Part shown: piece after piece, positions 16,636 through 23,852 of the stretch
Position numbering within the stretch: position 1 is the first letter of the stretch
Layout of the letters: each line of letters opens with the position of its first letter
NCBI GenBank assembly: GCA_002422545.1
Contig: DIWF01000039.1
Coordinates: forward strand, 10,715 to 74,714
Direction: 5' to 3'
Source: Firmicutes bacterium UBA6113
GTDB taxonomy: Bacteria > Bacillota > Clostridia > Tissierellales > Sedimentibacteraceae
Length of the DNA: 64,000 nt
The notes under the pieces: model-generated
What the model saw: only the letters and a program-made list of their open reading frames with translations
The model's database searches: none
Told to the model about the DNA's origin: nothing
Program-made: the position numbers and the translations under genes

Positions 16636-16830
16636 TTATTTCATGGTATTTTGATTGATGAAATTTTTAATCTGCATCTTCTGGTCGAAACCGAACACCC
16701 TCATTGCCTCGGAATTTTCATTTTCAAAATTTTTGAAATAAATGCACATTTCTCCGTCCTTTGTGTCATCGTACCTTATGCATCTGTATCCGCTGTCGTA
16801 CATTTTTTTTATTTTATCAAATTCGTCCAT
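16636..16830 (-). CDS. Small hypothetical protein (64 aa)
   Basis: 64 residues, acidic, with no membrane segment or known motif. It has a helical start (MDEFDKIKKMYDSGYRCIR), a short beta-like middle (GEMCIYFKNF) and a helical end (QKMQIKNFINQNTMK). It is likely a real gene: the ATG follows AGGGGAGTGTATT at good spacing, and a terminator directly follows the stop. A -10-like TATACT/ATATAA sequence lies about 30 bases upstream. Function not recognised. Confidence 0.6.
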   Translation of the reverse strand: MDEFDKIKKMYDSGYRCIRYDDTKDGEMCIYFKNFENENSEAMRVFGFDQKMQIKNFINQNTMK

Positions 16831-16898
16831 AATACACTCCCCTAGTATTTATATATACTATATTATTGACGCATATCCATAAATTATTACATTTTTCC

Positions 16899-16942
16899 AA
16901 AAAAAAAATAAGTCCTTGAACTACTCTGTAATTCAAAGACTT
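16899..16942 (-). terminator. Terminator of the HAD phosphatase gene
   Basis: On the minus strand AAGTCTTTGAA ... TTCAAGGACTT (one G-U pair) is followed by a run of ten T. The stem begins at the stop codon of the gene. Confidence 0.85.
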
Positions 16943-17702
16943 ACGCTGTTTTGAACTTTCTTTCAGATGCTTCTTCATAAAGAGCGCTGAGCACTTCTTT
17001 ATCAAACAATGAGTCAACTGATGGTATTATTATGTCTGCAGTATCTTTTAAGTTTATTTTGCTGCTCACTCCCGAAAGCACTCCTACTCCAATTGCTCCT
17101 GAATTTCTTGCAAACATCATATCGTTGTATGAATCTCCTACAATAGCAACCTCATAGGGTTTGAATCCGTACATTTCACAGAATCTTACGCACATATCCT
17201 TGTGTGGTTTTGGTTTCATAACTCCGTCATAGGAACCGAAGAAATCATACAGGTCCTGGTGGTTGAGTTTGTTCACCATGTGCATTGCCGACTGATATGT
17301 GTCTGCTGTTGCCAATCCTACCTTTATGCCCTTTTCTTTAAGATGATTGAACAATGCTCTTAAGTCTGTTGTTTCCCTTATTTCTGCATCATCTCTCAGC
17401 ACTTCGTTTCTTAAAAGTTCTGCCACATGAATTTTGAACTCTTCGAAATCAATTTTTCTGTACCTGCTCAAGATGAAATGCATTTCTAAAGCCACGTGTT
17501 CATGGGTTTTGTAAGCCAGTGCGCCAAAAGGCTCCACTCCATTTTCAGTTATTCCTATTGATTTTTGAAGTTCTCGGTTTAAATTATTGTCCTTTAATCC
17601 ATATTCGTTTAAAACAGTCTTAATCATGTTTACTCCGGCATTTCTCCACAATGAAAAATCAATTATGGTTCCATCCTTGTCAAATAATATTCCTTTTATC
17701 AT
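16941..17702 (-). CDS. HAD-superfamily phosphatase, phosphoglycolate phosphatase-like
   Basis: 253 residues, HAD subfamily IA. Motif I is LFDKDGTIIDF (residues 6-16; the nucleophile is the first Asp, with Lys in the middle position). Motif II is GLATADT near 129, motif III Lys is in GVMKPKPHKDM near 160, and motif IV is VAIVGDSYNDMMFA near 185. A helical cap lies between motifs I and II. Such proteins remove phosphate from small molecules; phosphoglycolate is the most common guess, but the substrate cannot be assigned. The ATG is preceded by AAGGAGGTGAAAAT. It stands alone between its own promoter (TTCACA-17-TATAAT, minus strand) and terminator. Confidence 0.85.
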   Translation of the reverse strand: MIKGILFDKDGTIIDFSLWRNAGVNMIKTVLNEYGLKDNNLNRELQKSIGITENGVEPFGALAYKTHEHVALEMHFILSRYRKIDFEEFKIHVAELLRNEVLRDDAEIRETTDLRALFNHLKEKGIKVGLATADTYQSAMHMVNKLNHQDLYDFFGSYDGVMKPKPHKDMCVRFCEMYGFKPYEVAIVGDSYNDMMFARNSGAIGVGVLSGVSSKINLKDTADIIIPSVDSLFDKEVLSALYEEASERKFKTA

Positions 17703-17982
17703 ATTTTCACCTCCTTGTACACAATACCACCAATTTGTAAAAATTAAATCAGTGTATTGTAAAATGTTTGTATTTATTATATACCCCCAAGCTTTATAAA
17801 GCCTTAAAGAGTAATGCTGTATTATATAACATAATATTAAAAATGTGAATACTTTTTTATATAATAGGACATTGGTCCCCTAGCGGAAGTGGCGTAACAA
17901 CTTTTTTACATATCCAAATTATCCAGAGAAAAGTATATTTGTCAAAAAAATGCAGATAATATAGTATCATTACAGAAAGGTT
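17703..17982. repeat. Spacer with a second copy of the thyA-upstream repeat
   Basis: No gene is seen in this 280-base divergent spacer. At 17873-17907 it carries TTGGTCCCCTAGCGGAAGTG followed by GCGTAACAACTTTTTT. This aligns over about 36 bases with the minus strand of 16448-16483 (TAGGTCCCCCTAGCGGAAAT then TGCGTAGCAATTTTTTTT), with one indel and a few substitutions. The T-rich end after GCGTA-CAA gives it a terminator-like look, although the stem is weaker in this copy. Confidence 0.6.
17939..17967 (+). promoter_or_regulatory. Promoter of the cis-prenyltransferase gene
   Basis: TTGTCA (17939-17944), 17-base spacer, TAGTAT (17962-17967). The expected transcript start is near 17974, only about 18 bases before the TTG at 17992. 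This makes a start at 17992 more plausible than the GTG at 17983, which would be only two bases from AGAAAGG. Confidence 0.6.
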
Positions 17983-17991
17983 GTGTTTTTA

Positions 17992-18630
17992 TTGAGAGTG
18001 CCAAATCATATTGGAATAATACCAGACGGCAACAGACGCTGGGCACTGGACAAGGGATATGAAAAGAAGGATGGCTACCAGTACGGCCTCACACCCGGTC
18101 TTCATGCATTGAAACTTGCCAGAGAATACGGAATAGATGAAATTACATATTATGGTTTCACAACAGACAACTGCAAAAGGCCAAGAATACAAATTGATTC
18201 TTTTGTTAAGGCATGTGTTGACGCAGTTAACTTAATTGCAAAGGAAGATGTGTCTCTTTTAGTCATAGGCAATAAAAATTCTCCCATGTTTCCTGAAGAA
18301 CTTCTCAAGTTCACAAACAGAACAAACATAGGCAAGGGAGGCATGAAAGTGAACTTTCTTGTTAACTATGGATGGGACTGGGACATATCAAACTTATCAA
18401 ACAACGAAGGAAGAAAAAGCATAATGGACGGGCTTTATTCAAGAGATATATCAAGAATAGACCTTATACTAAGGTGGGGCGGAAGAAAAAGATTGTCTGG
18501 ATTTTTGCCACTGCAGTCTGTTTATTCAGACATCTACACCATTGATGACATGTGGCCTGATTTTAAACCGGAACAATTTCATGAGGCCATGAAGTGGTAC
18601 AACATGCAAGATGTGACACTGGGAGGATAA
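17992..18630 (+). CDS. Divergent cis-prenyltransferase (UppS family)
   Basis: About 212 residues from the TTG at 17992 (GTG at 17983 is possible). The family condenses isopentenyl diphosphate onto an allylic diphosphate. The diphosphate-binding start HIGIIPDGNRRWA is intact. GFTTDNCKRP replaces the usual FSTENW-RP, and RWGGRKRLSGFLPLQSVYSD replaces RTGGE-RLSNFLLWQ-YAE. So the Glu after GG is Arg, the Asn is Gly and the late Mg-binding Glu is Asp. The C-terminal WPDF is kept. It is shorter than housekeeping UppS (about 240-250) and stands alone without cdsA, dxr or frr. It is probably a paralogue with another chain length or acceptor, not the cell-wall UppS; catalytic competence is uncertain. 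Confidence 0.8.
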   Translation: MRVPNHIGIIPDGNRRWALDKGYEKKDGYQYGLTPGLHALKLAREYGIDEITYYGFTTDNCKRPRIQIDSFVKACVDAVNLIAKEDVSLLVIGNKNSPMFPEELLKFTNRTNIGKGGMKVNFLVNYGWDWDISNLSNNEGRKSIMDGLYSRDISRIDLILRWGGRKRLSGFLPLQSVYSDIYTIDDMWPDFKPEQFHEAMKWYNMQDVTLGG

Positions 18631-18651
18631 ATTCACATATCCTATACAAAT

Positions 18652-18693
18652 AAAAAAGTGACGGCACTCGAAACAAGAGCCGTCACTTTTTTT
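18652..18693. terminator. Bidirectional terminator
   Basis: AAAAAGTGACGGC ... GCCGTCACTTTTT with A and T runs on both sides. It closes the cis-prenyltransferase gene (plus) and yhbY (minus), and the minus-strand stem reaches the yhbY stop codon. Confidence 0.9.
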
Positions 18694-18984
18694 CTATTTA
18701 GGTATTACAATATGTGCTTCTTTTGCTTCTCGGTAAAGCACAAATTTGTTTCCTATACTTTGAACATATTCAGCTCTCACTGACTCAGCAATTTCATTGG
18801 CAGTTTGTTTTGCCTCAAGCTGACTGTTGTTCAGCAATTTTATCTTAATAAGTTCTCTTGCTTCCAAAGCGTCGTCAATCTGCTTGAGCACATTGTCCGT
18901 AACGCCCCCCTTGCCTATCTGCATTATGGGGTCTATTCCGTTTGCAAGAGACTTTAAATAACTTCTTTGTTTTCCTGTTAGCAT
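18694..18984 (-). CDS. yhbY: YhbY-family ribosome assembly RNA-binding protein (CRM domain)
   Basis: 96 residues from the ATG at 18984, chosen because AAAGGAGGACAA precedes it; the frame stays open further upstream without such a site. The protein is one CRM domain: MLTGKQRSYLKSLANGIDPIMQIGKGG with the GxxG-type RNA loop, then LIKIKLLNNS and IGNKFVLYR. YhbY associates with pre-50S particles. It is the last gene of the obgE operon, which fits a role in large-subunit assembly. Confidence 0.92.
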   Translation of the reverse strand: MLTGKQRSYLKSLANGIDPIMQIGKGGVTDNVLKQIDDALEARELIKIKLLNNSQLEAKQTANEIAESVRAEYVQSIGNKFVLYREAKEAHIVIPK

Positions 18985-19041
18985 TTGTCCTCCTTTAGAA
19001 CATTGTATGCATACGAGCAAAGCGTGGTATCAGTACTTACA

Positions 19042-20313
19042 TTAGTCGACAAAGTCGAATTCTATTCCGCACACGCTAATGAGATCTCCTTCTTTTGCAC
19101 CAAACTCTCTTAACTTTTCAATAACGCCCTTGTCAATGAGAACCTTCTGGAAGTAGCTGAATGATTCAAAGTCATCAAAGTTTGTAGAAGCAACCAGCCT
19201 TTCAAGAAATTCTCCTTCAGCCAGGAAGTAATCTTCTTCCCTGGAAACAACAATCGTGTCTCTTTCTTTTCTGTCATAGAATTGCTCAACCTGTACTTCA
19301 TCAACAAATTCAATTTCTTCTTCGATTTCAAGAAGTCTTTCGTAAGCTCTTTTCTTGAGGAAATCAAGACCTTCGCCTGTTGCAGCAGATACTTCTATTA
19401 TTTCGTAATCTATGAATTCCTTCTTGATTTTTTCCACATTTTCTAATGACTGAGGAAGGTCCATTTTGTTAAGAACAATGATCTGTTCCTTCTTTGTTAA
19501 CTTTTCACTGTAGTTTTTCAACTCTTCGTTGATTTTGTAAAAATCTTCTACAGGGTCTCTGTCTTCCTGTCCTGAGGCATCAATTACATGCAATAGAAGC
19601 TTCGTTCTTTCCACATGTCTTAAAAACTCAAGACCAAGTCCGGCACCTTCGCTTGCACCTTCTATAAGTCCAGGAATGTCTGCAAGAACATAGCTGTGGC
19701 CTTCACCTATCATAACAACTCCGAGATTCGGTTTCAGCGTTGTGAAATGGTAATTAGCAATTTTTGGCTTAGCGCTTGTTACTGATGCCAGTATAGTAGA
19801 CTTCCCTACATTTGGAAATCCAACGAGGCCCACATCGGCTATGAGCTTAAGCTCAAGCAAAATTTCTCTTTCTTCACCCTTTGTTCCGGGCTCAGCAAAA
19901 CGAGGCGTACGTCTTATGGAATTTTTAAACTTAACGTTTCCTTTTCCACCGCGTCCTCCTCTTGCACACACATATTCCTGTCCATCTACTTTTAAATCTG
20001 CCAATACAATGCCGGTTTCTTCATCCTTTACCAATGTTCCTGCCGGAACTCTCAAGTACATGTCTTTTCCGTCCGAACCGTATTGTTTCTTGCCTCTGCC
20101 ATCTTCGCCGTTTTCTGCCTGATAGTGCCTCTTATATCTGAAATCCATCAATGTTCTCAAGCCTTCATCAGCAACCAATATTATGCTTCCGCCGTCACCG
20201 CCGTCTCCTCCGGCAGGTCCGCCCAGTGGCACATATTTTTCACGTCTGAAAGCAACACTGCCGTTTCCGCCTTTGCCGGCTTTAACATTAATTTTTGCTA
20301 TGTCTACAAACAT
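19042..20313 (-). CDS. obgE: GTPase ObgE/CgtA
   Basis: 423 residues from the ATG at 20313, where MFVDIAKINVKAGKGG begins the glycine-rich Obg fold; the open frame extends 26 codons upstream without family similarity. Domains: Obg domain (1-158, many GGxGG turns), G domain with VGFPNVGKST (G1), ADIPGLIEGA (G3) and LNKMDLP (G4), and a C-terminal OCT domain ending in an acidic tail. ObgE acts late in 50S assembly and in stress control. The length is usual for Gram-positives. It lies downstream of rpmA, but inverted repeats and a terminator separate them. Confidence 0.96.
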   Translation of the reverse strand: MFVDIAKINVKAGKGGNGSVAFRREKYVPLGGPAGGDGGDGGSIILVADEGLRTLMDFRYKRHYQAENGEDGRGKKQYGSDGKDMYLRVPAGTLVKDEETGIVLADLKVDGQEYVCARGGRGGKGNVKFKNSIRRTPRFAEPGTKGEEREILLELKLIADVGLVGFPNVGKSTILASVTSAKPKIANYHFTTLKPNLGVVMIGEGHSYVLADIPGLIEGASEGAGLGLEFLRHVERTKLLLHVIDASGQEDRDPVEDFYKINEELKNYSEKLTKKEQIIVLNKMDLPQSLENVEKIKKEFIDYEIIEVSAATGEGLDFLKKRAYERLLEIEEEIEFVDEVQVEQFYDRKERDTIVVSREEDYFLAEGEFLERLVASTNFDDFESFSYFQKVLIDKGVIEKLREFGAKEGDLISVCGIEFDFVD

Positions 20314-20390
20314 TTTATCCCAACCTTTTTTATATACTAGTATTATAATTACTAATATCTTGTTTTTCATTCCCATCGCAGTCTCATTCA

Positions 20391-20477
20391 CAAATATTTA
20401 CGCTCCCTACGGTCGCAAATATTTGGAATTCGTTGCGGTTGACCTACCGACCATTTTCAGAAAACCTCTGAAAATGG
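20391..20477. repeat. Two inverted repeats between rpmA and obgE
   Basis: CAAATATTT (20391-20399) pairs with AAATATTTG (20417-20425). CCATTTTCAG (20451-20460) pairs perfectly with CTGAAAATGG (20468-20477). Neither is followed by a T run. With the rpmA terminator they make three hairpins in about 130 bases. Confidence 0.5.
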
Positions 20478-20490
20478 GGTTAGGGCATAC

Positions 20491-20518
20491 AAACAAAAAC
20501 CTACCGTTAAGGTAGGTC
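20491..20518 (-). terminator. Terminator after rpmA
   Basis: On the minus strand ACCTACC-TTAAC-GGTAGGT is followed by TTTTTG. It lies 12 bases past the rpmA stop and separates the rplU-prp-rpmA unit from obgE. Confidence 0.75.
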
Positions 20519-20529
20519 ACTTTCGTTTA

Positions 20530-20823
20530 TTATGCTTCTAATTCACAAGGATATACACTGACTTGCTTTCTTGTTTTGTCTTTTCTTTCAAACTTTACTT
20601 TTCCATCTACCATTGCAAACAATGTATCATCGCTGCCGATGCCTACATTCAATCCAGGATGAAGTTTAGTTCCTCTCTGTCTTACAAGAATATTTCCAGC
20701 CAATACGAATTGACCGTCAGTTCTTTTTACTCCAAGTCTTTTAGCATTGCTATCACGACCGTTTTTAGAGCTACCAACACCTTTTTTATGTGCGAATAAC
20801 TGTAAGTTTAATTTCAATAACAT
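20530..20823 (-). CDS. rpmA: 50S ribosomal protein L27
   Basis: 97 residues. Mature L27 reaches the peptidyl transferase centre with its N-terminus. Here the chain begins MLLKLNLQLFAHKKG, the Firmicutes-type pro-peptide that must be cut after Phe to expose AHKKG. The cutting enzyme Prp is encoded directly upstream (two-base gap). The rest (GSSKNGRDSNAKRLGVKR, GNILVRQRGTKLHPG) is fully conserved. Part of rplU-prp-rpmA. Confidence 0.97.
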   Translation of the reverse strand: MLLKLNLQLFAHKKGVGSSKNGRDSNAKRLGVKRTDGQFVLAGNILVRQRGTKLHPGLNVGIGSDDTLFAMVDGKVKFERKDKTRKQVSVYPCELEA

Positions 20824-20825
20824 GT

Positions 20826-21155
20826 TTACACCTCCTCAAATTTAAGTGTAATATAATCACTGTAATCTTCCAGCAACAATTCAATTCCTACCATAAAGTT
20901 TCTGTATATGACATCAGTCTTATCACTTATCTTCAAAGTCCTCATGTTCATAAATCCGGTTTCATCATCAACTTCATAACTTATGAATTCAGGACCTACC
21001 CCTGCAACTAAGTTCATTGCATTAAGTGCAGTGTAAGATAAAATTGAAACTGATGCGCATACTATGTCCGATCCTTCTTCAGCGTATCCAGAATGACCTT
21101 CAACTATAAAACCATTGATTTCTTCTTTAGTTTTATATATTGTGATTGTAATCAT
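20826..21155 (-). CDS. prp: Ribosomal-processing cysteine protease Prp
   Basis: 109 residues from the ATG at 21155 (a TTG at 21167 is possible but overlaps rplU). Prp removes the N-terminal extension of L27. The catalytic pair is visible: His in VEGHSGYAEEGSDIVCAS, about residue 22, and Cys in the same block, about residue 34. Located between rplU and rpmA, its normal place in Firmicutes with extended L27. Confidence 0.93.
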   Translation of the reverse strand: MITITIYKTKEEINGFIVEGHSGYAEEGSDIVCASVSILSYTALNAMNLVAGVGPEFISYEVDDETGFMNMRTLKISDKTDVIYRNFMVGIELLLEDYSDYITLKFEEV

Positions 21156-21159
21156 ATCA

Positions 21160-21471
21160 CTATCCAACTATTTTACCGATTTTTACTTGTGTATATGGCT
21201 GACGATGACCTTGTTTCTTTCTGTAGTCTTTTTTAGCTTTGTATTTGAAAATTATGATTTTCTTTGCCTTACCTTGGTTTTCAACTACAGCTTCAACTAC
21301 CGCTCCGTCAACATATGGTTTTCCAACATTTAATTTTCCTTCATCAGCTACAAGTAAAACTTTATCAAATTTTACTGTTTCACCGTCAGCGATTTCAAGT
21401 TTTTCAACTCTTACAACATCGCCTTCTTGAACTCTATATTGTTTTCCACCTGTTTCAATAATTGCGTACAT
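21160..21471 (-). CDS. rplU: 50S ribosomal protein L21
   Basis: 103 residues from the ATG at 21471, preceded by GAGGAGGTAATATT. The first residues MYAIIETGGKQYRVQEGD are conserved and the C-terminal block KKDYRKKQGHRQPYTQVKI binds 23S rRNA. The longer open frame upstream is the untranslated L21 leader. First gene of rplU-prp-rpmA. Confidence 0.97.
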   Translation of the reverse strand: MYAIIETGGKQYRVQEGDVVRVEKLEIADGETVKFDKVLLVADEGKLNVGKPYVDGAVVEAVVENQGKAKKIIIFKYKAKKDYRKKQGHRQPYTQVKIGKIVG

Positions 21472-21479
21472 AATATTAC

Positions 21480-21560
21480 CTCCTCTTCCCAGTCTCGCCA
21501 TTGCAGGTACATAAAGTTTTAACCTGATCCGTGCGGCTCTTGCAAATATAAAGTTTATCA
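21480..21560 (-). ncRNA. Ribosomal protein L21 leader RNA
   Basis: Between rng and rplU the minus strand carries GCAAGAGCCGCACGGATCAG, then a hairpin closed by CAGGT/ACCTG, then CAATGGCGAGACTGGGAAG just before the ribosome-binding site. These blocks match the Firmicutes L21 leader family as I remember it (CCGCACG and GGCGAGACUG are its signatures). It probably mediates autogenous control of rplU-prp-rpmA. A covariance-model search would settle the boundaries. Confidence 0.75.
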
Positions 21561-21581
21561 AACATTGGCAAGTTTGTCAAC

Positions 21582-23081
21582 TTATTTTTCTTCATTTAAA
21601 TATGAATTTATAAAGTCGATTTTTCCAATTTTATCAACAACTATATCGTCAGTGCTCATATTGTCGTCCAGTTTGAAAAATATTTTAAGATTGTATTTAT
21701 TTTCAACTTTACTTATAATATCCTCGCAGTTGCTTTTTATGAAATTGTTCATAAGATAACTGCATTTAAGCACAACCGCGTCCGAAGAGGTGTTTCTTTT
21801 TATGTTTTTTATTATGCTTTCAAGCCTGAAGAAAACATAAAGCTTTGACCCCGTCCTTCCGCTTCCGCTGCAGTGGCTGCACTGCTGCGTTATAAGGTTG
21901 TAGAAATTATCCTTGTCTTTCTTTCTGGTGATTTCCATCAAGTTGAGCTTTGTCATTCCAAGGATATTGGTTTTTGACTTGTCTTCCTTGAACACTGATC
22001 TTGCTTTATTCACTATGATTTCTATATTTTCCTTATTTTTAACATCAATGAAATCAATTATTATGATTCCGCTTATATTTCGAAGCCTCACCTGCCTGGC
22101 TATTTCTTCCAGAGCTGATAGGTTAATCTGAAGCGCGGTTTCCTCCATATTTTCGCTTCCTATGAATTTGCCGCTGTTTACATCAATCACCGTCAATGCT
22201 TCAGTAACATCAATGAAAATTGAACCTCCGTTTTCAAGTTCTACCTTTCTTTGGAAAAGAGTCTTGATTTGATTTTCCACATTAAAGTCCTGAAATGCCC
22301 TTTCAGACTCAATAATTCTTATATTCTTGAGACTGTCACCGCATCCCTTAACAAGTGTACTGATTTTATCCTTTGTTTTTTTGTCTTCTACATATATTTC
22401 ATCAACTGTAGAATCTATGGAATCCAAAAATACTTTTTCCACCAGAGAATTGCTTTTGTACAGAAGCTTGGGGGCGTAGGAATAATTGTTTTCCTTTTCT
22501 ATCTGATTGTATATGGCCGAAAGCATATTGTATTCATTTTCAATTTCTTTTCTGTCACAGTCTTCAGAAAACGTCCTGATAATCATTCCGTTTCCATCAG
22601 TCATGAGTGACTTGCCTATTTCCGTGAGCCTTTTTCTTTTTTCTGCATCCTTGATCTTCTTTGATATGTTCACTTTCGGGCTTTTGGGAATAAGTGCGAT
22701 GTACTTTCCCGAAATTGAAATATCAGTTGTTACAGCGATGTTTTTTTCGCCGATGGGCTCCCTTGCAATCTGCACAAGGATTTCCTCACCCTTTTTCAAA
22801 ATACTGCTGATACTCTTGACATCCTTTTTTTTTAGATTTTTATCCTTCAGGAATTTATCCGAAAGCAGGTCATCCAAAAATAAATATGCGTTTTTTTCAA
22901 GACCTACATCAACAAAGGCTGCTTCCATACCAGGCAGTATGTTCATTACTCTTCCCTTGTAAATGTTCCCCACCAAACTCTTGTAGTCCTTTTCTTCGTG
23001 TATAAAGTCATGCAGTTTTCCGTCCTTAAGGATTGCCACCTGATCGAAGAAAACCGAATTGTTGATTAAGATCTGCTTCAT
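21582..23081 (-). CDS. rng: Ribonuclease E/G family protein (RNase G)
   Basis: 499 residues from the ATG at 23081, preceded by AAAGGGG; the frame is open 23 codons further upstream without a site. RNase E/G enzymes are 5'-end-sensing endoribonucleases for rRNA and mRNA. An S1 domain is seen at about 35-100 (LVGNIYKGRVMNILPGMEAAFVDVG). The catalytic Mg sites are in LTVIDVNSGKFIGS and IIIIDFIDV, and the zinc-link cysteines in CSHCSGSGRTGS. The length is that of RNase G, not RNase E; no degradosome tail. Lies between DUF2344 and rplU as in many Clostridia. Confidence 0.93.
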   Translation of the reverse strand: MKQILINNSVFFDQVAILKDGKLHDFIHEEKDYKSLVGNIYKGRVMNILPGMEAAFVDVGLEKNAYLFLDDLLSDKFLKDKNLKKKDVKSISSILKKGEEILVQIAREPIGEKNIAVTTDISISGKYIALIPKSPKVNISKKIKDAEKRKRLTEIGKSLMTDGNGMIIRTFSEDCDRKEIENEYNMLSAIYNQIEKENNYSYAPKLLYKSNSLVEKVFLDSIDSTVDEIYVEDKKTKDKISTLVKGCGDSLKNIRIIESERAFQDFNVENQIKTLFQRKVELENGGSIFIDVTEALTVIDVNSGKFIGSENMEETALQINLSALEEIARQVRLRNISGIIIIDFIDVKNKENIEIIVNKARSVFKEDKSKTNILGMTKLNLMEITRKKDKDNFYNLITQQCSHCSGSGRTGSKLYVFFRLESIIKNIKRNTSSDAVVLKCSYLMNNFIKSNCEDIISKVENKYNLKIFFKLDDNMSTDDIVVDKIGKIDFINSYLNEEK

Positions 23082-23097
23082 ATTATACCCCTTTGAT

Positions 23098-23166
23098 AAT
23101 GAAGAATTAAGAGCGTAGGGGAGGGTCTCGTACCCTCCCGCATTTTTCATTCTTCATTCTTAATTT
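23098..23166. repeat. Palindromic intergenic element, copy 3
   Basis: Core GGGAGGGT-CTCGT-ACCCTCCC is flanked by inverted arms, AATGAAGAATTAAGAG on the left and CATTCTTCATTCTTAATT on the right. It sits between two genes of the same operon (DUF2344 and rng) without a T tract, so it may act as an RNA-stability or processing element rather than a terminator. The arm words are those of copies 1 and 4. Confidence 0.6.
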
Positions 23167-23171
23167 ATTTT

Positions 23172-23852
23172 CTAAAGAATTGGCTGCATGTTTTTATCAA
23201 GCGCATCTATTTTCATTATAGAATGATAGTCTGCAGTGAAGCCTCTTTCTTCCATTAGCTTTAAAAGTTCATCAACTTTCATGCTTCCTGTTTCTGTTGT
23301 CAAAAATACGGCTTCCACTGTTATTTTTCCTTCTGAAAGTCTTTCGGCTTTCAGATATTTTATATAATCCAATGTGCTTATTTCTTTAATTACTGTTTTG
23401 TTTTTCTTGTTCTTTTTCTGCCTTGGATACACAAGTCCCGTCTGGAGCATTTCCTTGAACAATTCACCCAGTTTCTCTGCGTCCATGGTTTCTGACTCAA
23501 GGGTTATTATATATTCTGCATAGGCGCATCGTGACATTATAGATTCCTGCTCGTCAGTTTCCTTTGATTTTTGTATCTGCATTTCCTTGGGCAGCACTTG
23601 GTTAATCTTGCTTACAAACACATCAGGATCAACATGTTCATTGAACTCAAGCTCAAAATATTCACCAATGCTTTCAGTTCCCAATGACAGCGGATAACCG
23701 AAGGCTGTCTTCATGTGAGGGTTGAATCCTTCTGAATACTTTGCAGGAAGATTTGTTCTTTTAACAGCTCTTTGGATGAATCTTAAAACATCCAGGTGTG
23801 AAATATATTTTAAATTTCCTGTCTTGCTGTACTTATTTATTAACTTGCACAT
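23172..23852 (-). CDS. TIGR03936-family radical-SAM-linked protein (DUF2344)
   Basis: 226 residues from the ATG at 23852 (AGGAGG lies 11 bases upstream, inside the preceding gene; a GTG at 23864 is too close to it). The start MCKLINKYSKTGNLKYISHLDVLRF and the block FNPHMKTAFGYPLSLGTES identify the family, which nearly always follows or is fused to the TIGR03960 radical SAM protein. It overlaps that gene by 20 bases. Biochemical role unknown; position next to rng and L21 suggests RNA or ribosome modification, which is inference only. Confidence 0.88.
   Translation of the reverse strand: MCKLINKYSKTGNLKYISHLDVLRFIQRAVKRTNLPAKYSEGFNPHMKTAFGYPLSLGTESIGEYFELEFNEHVDPDVFVSKINQVLPKEMQIQKSKETDEQESIMSRCAYAEYIITLESETMDAEKLGELFKEMLQTGLVYPRQKKNKKNKTVIKEISTLDYIKYLKAERLSEGKITVEAVFLTTETGSMKVDELLKLMEERGFTADYHSIMKIDALDKNMQPIL

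Noticed and set aside
16941..17017. Open frame at 16817-17017 on the minus strand as a small gene
   Set aside because: It overlaps the HAD gene end, its terminator and the promoter of the 64-residue gene; no ribosome-binding site.
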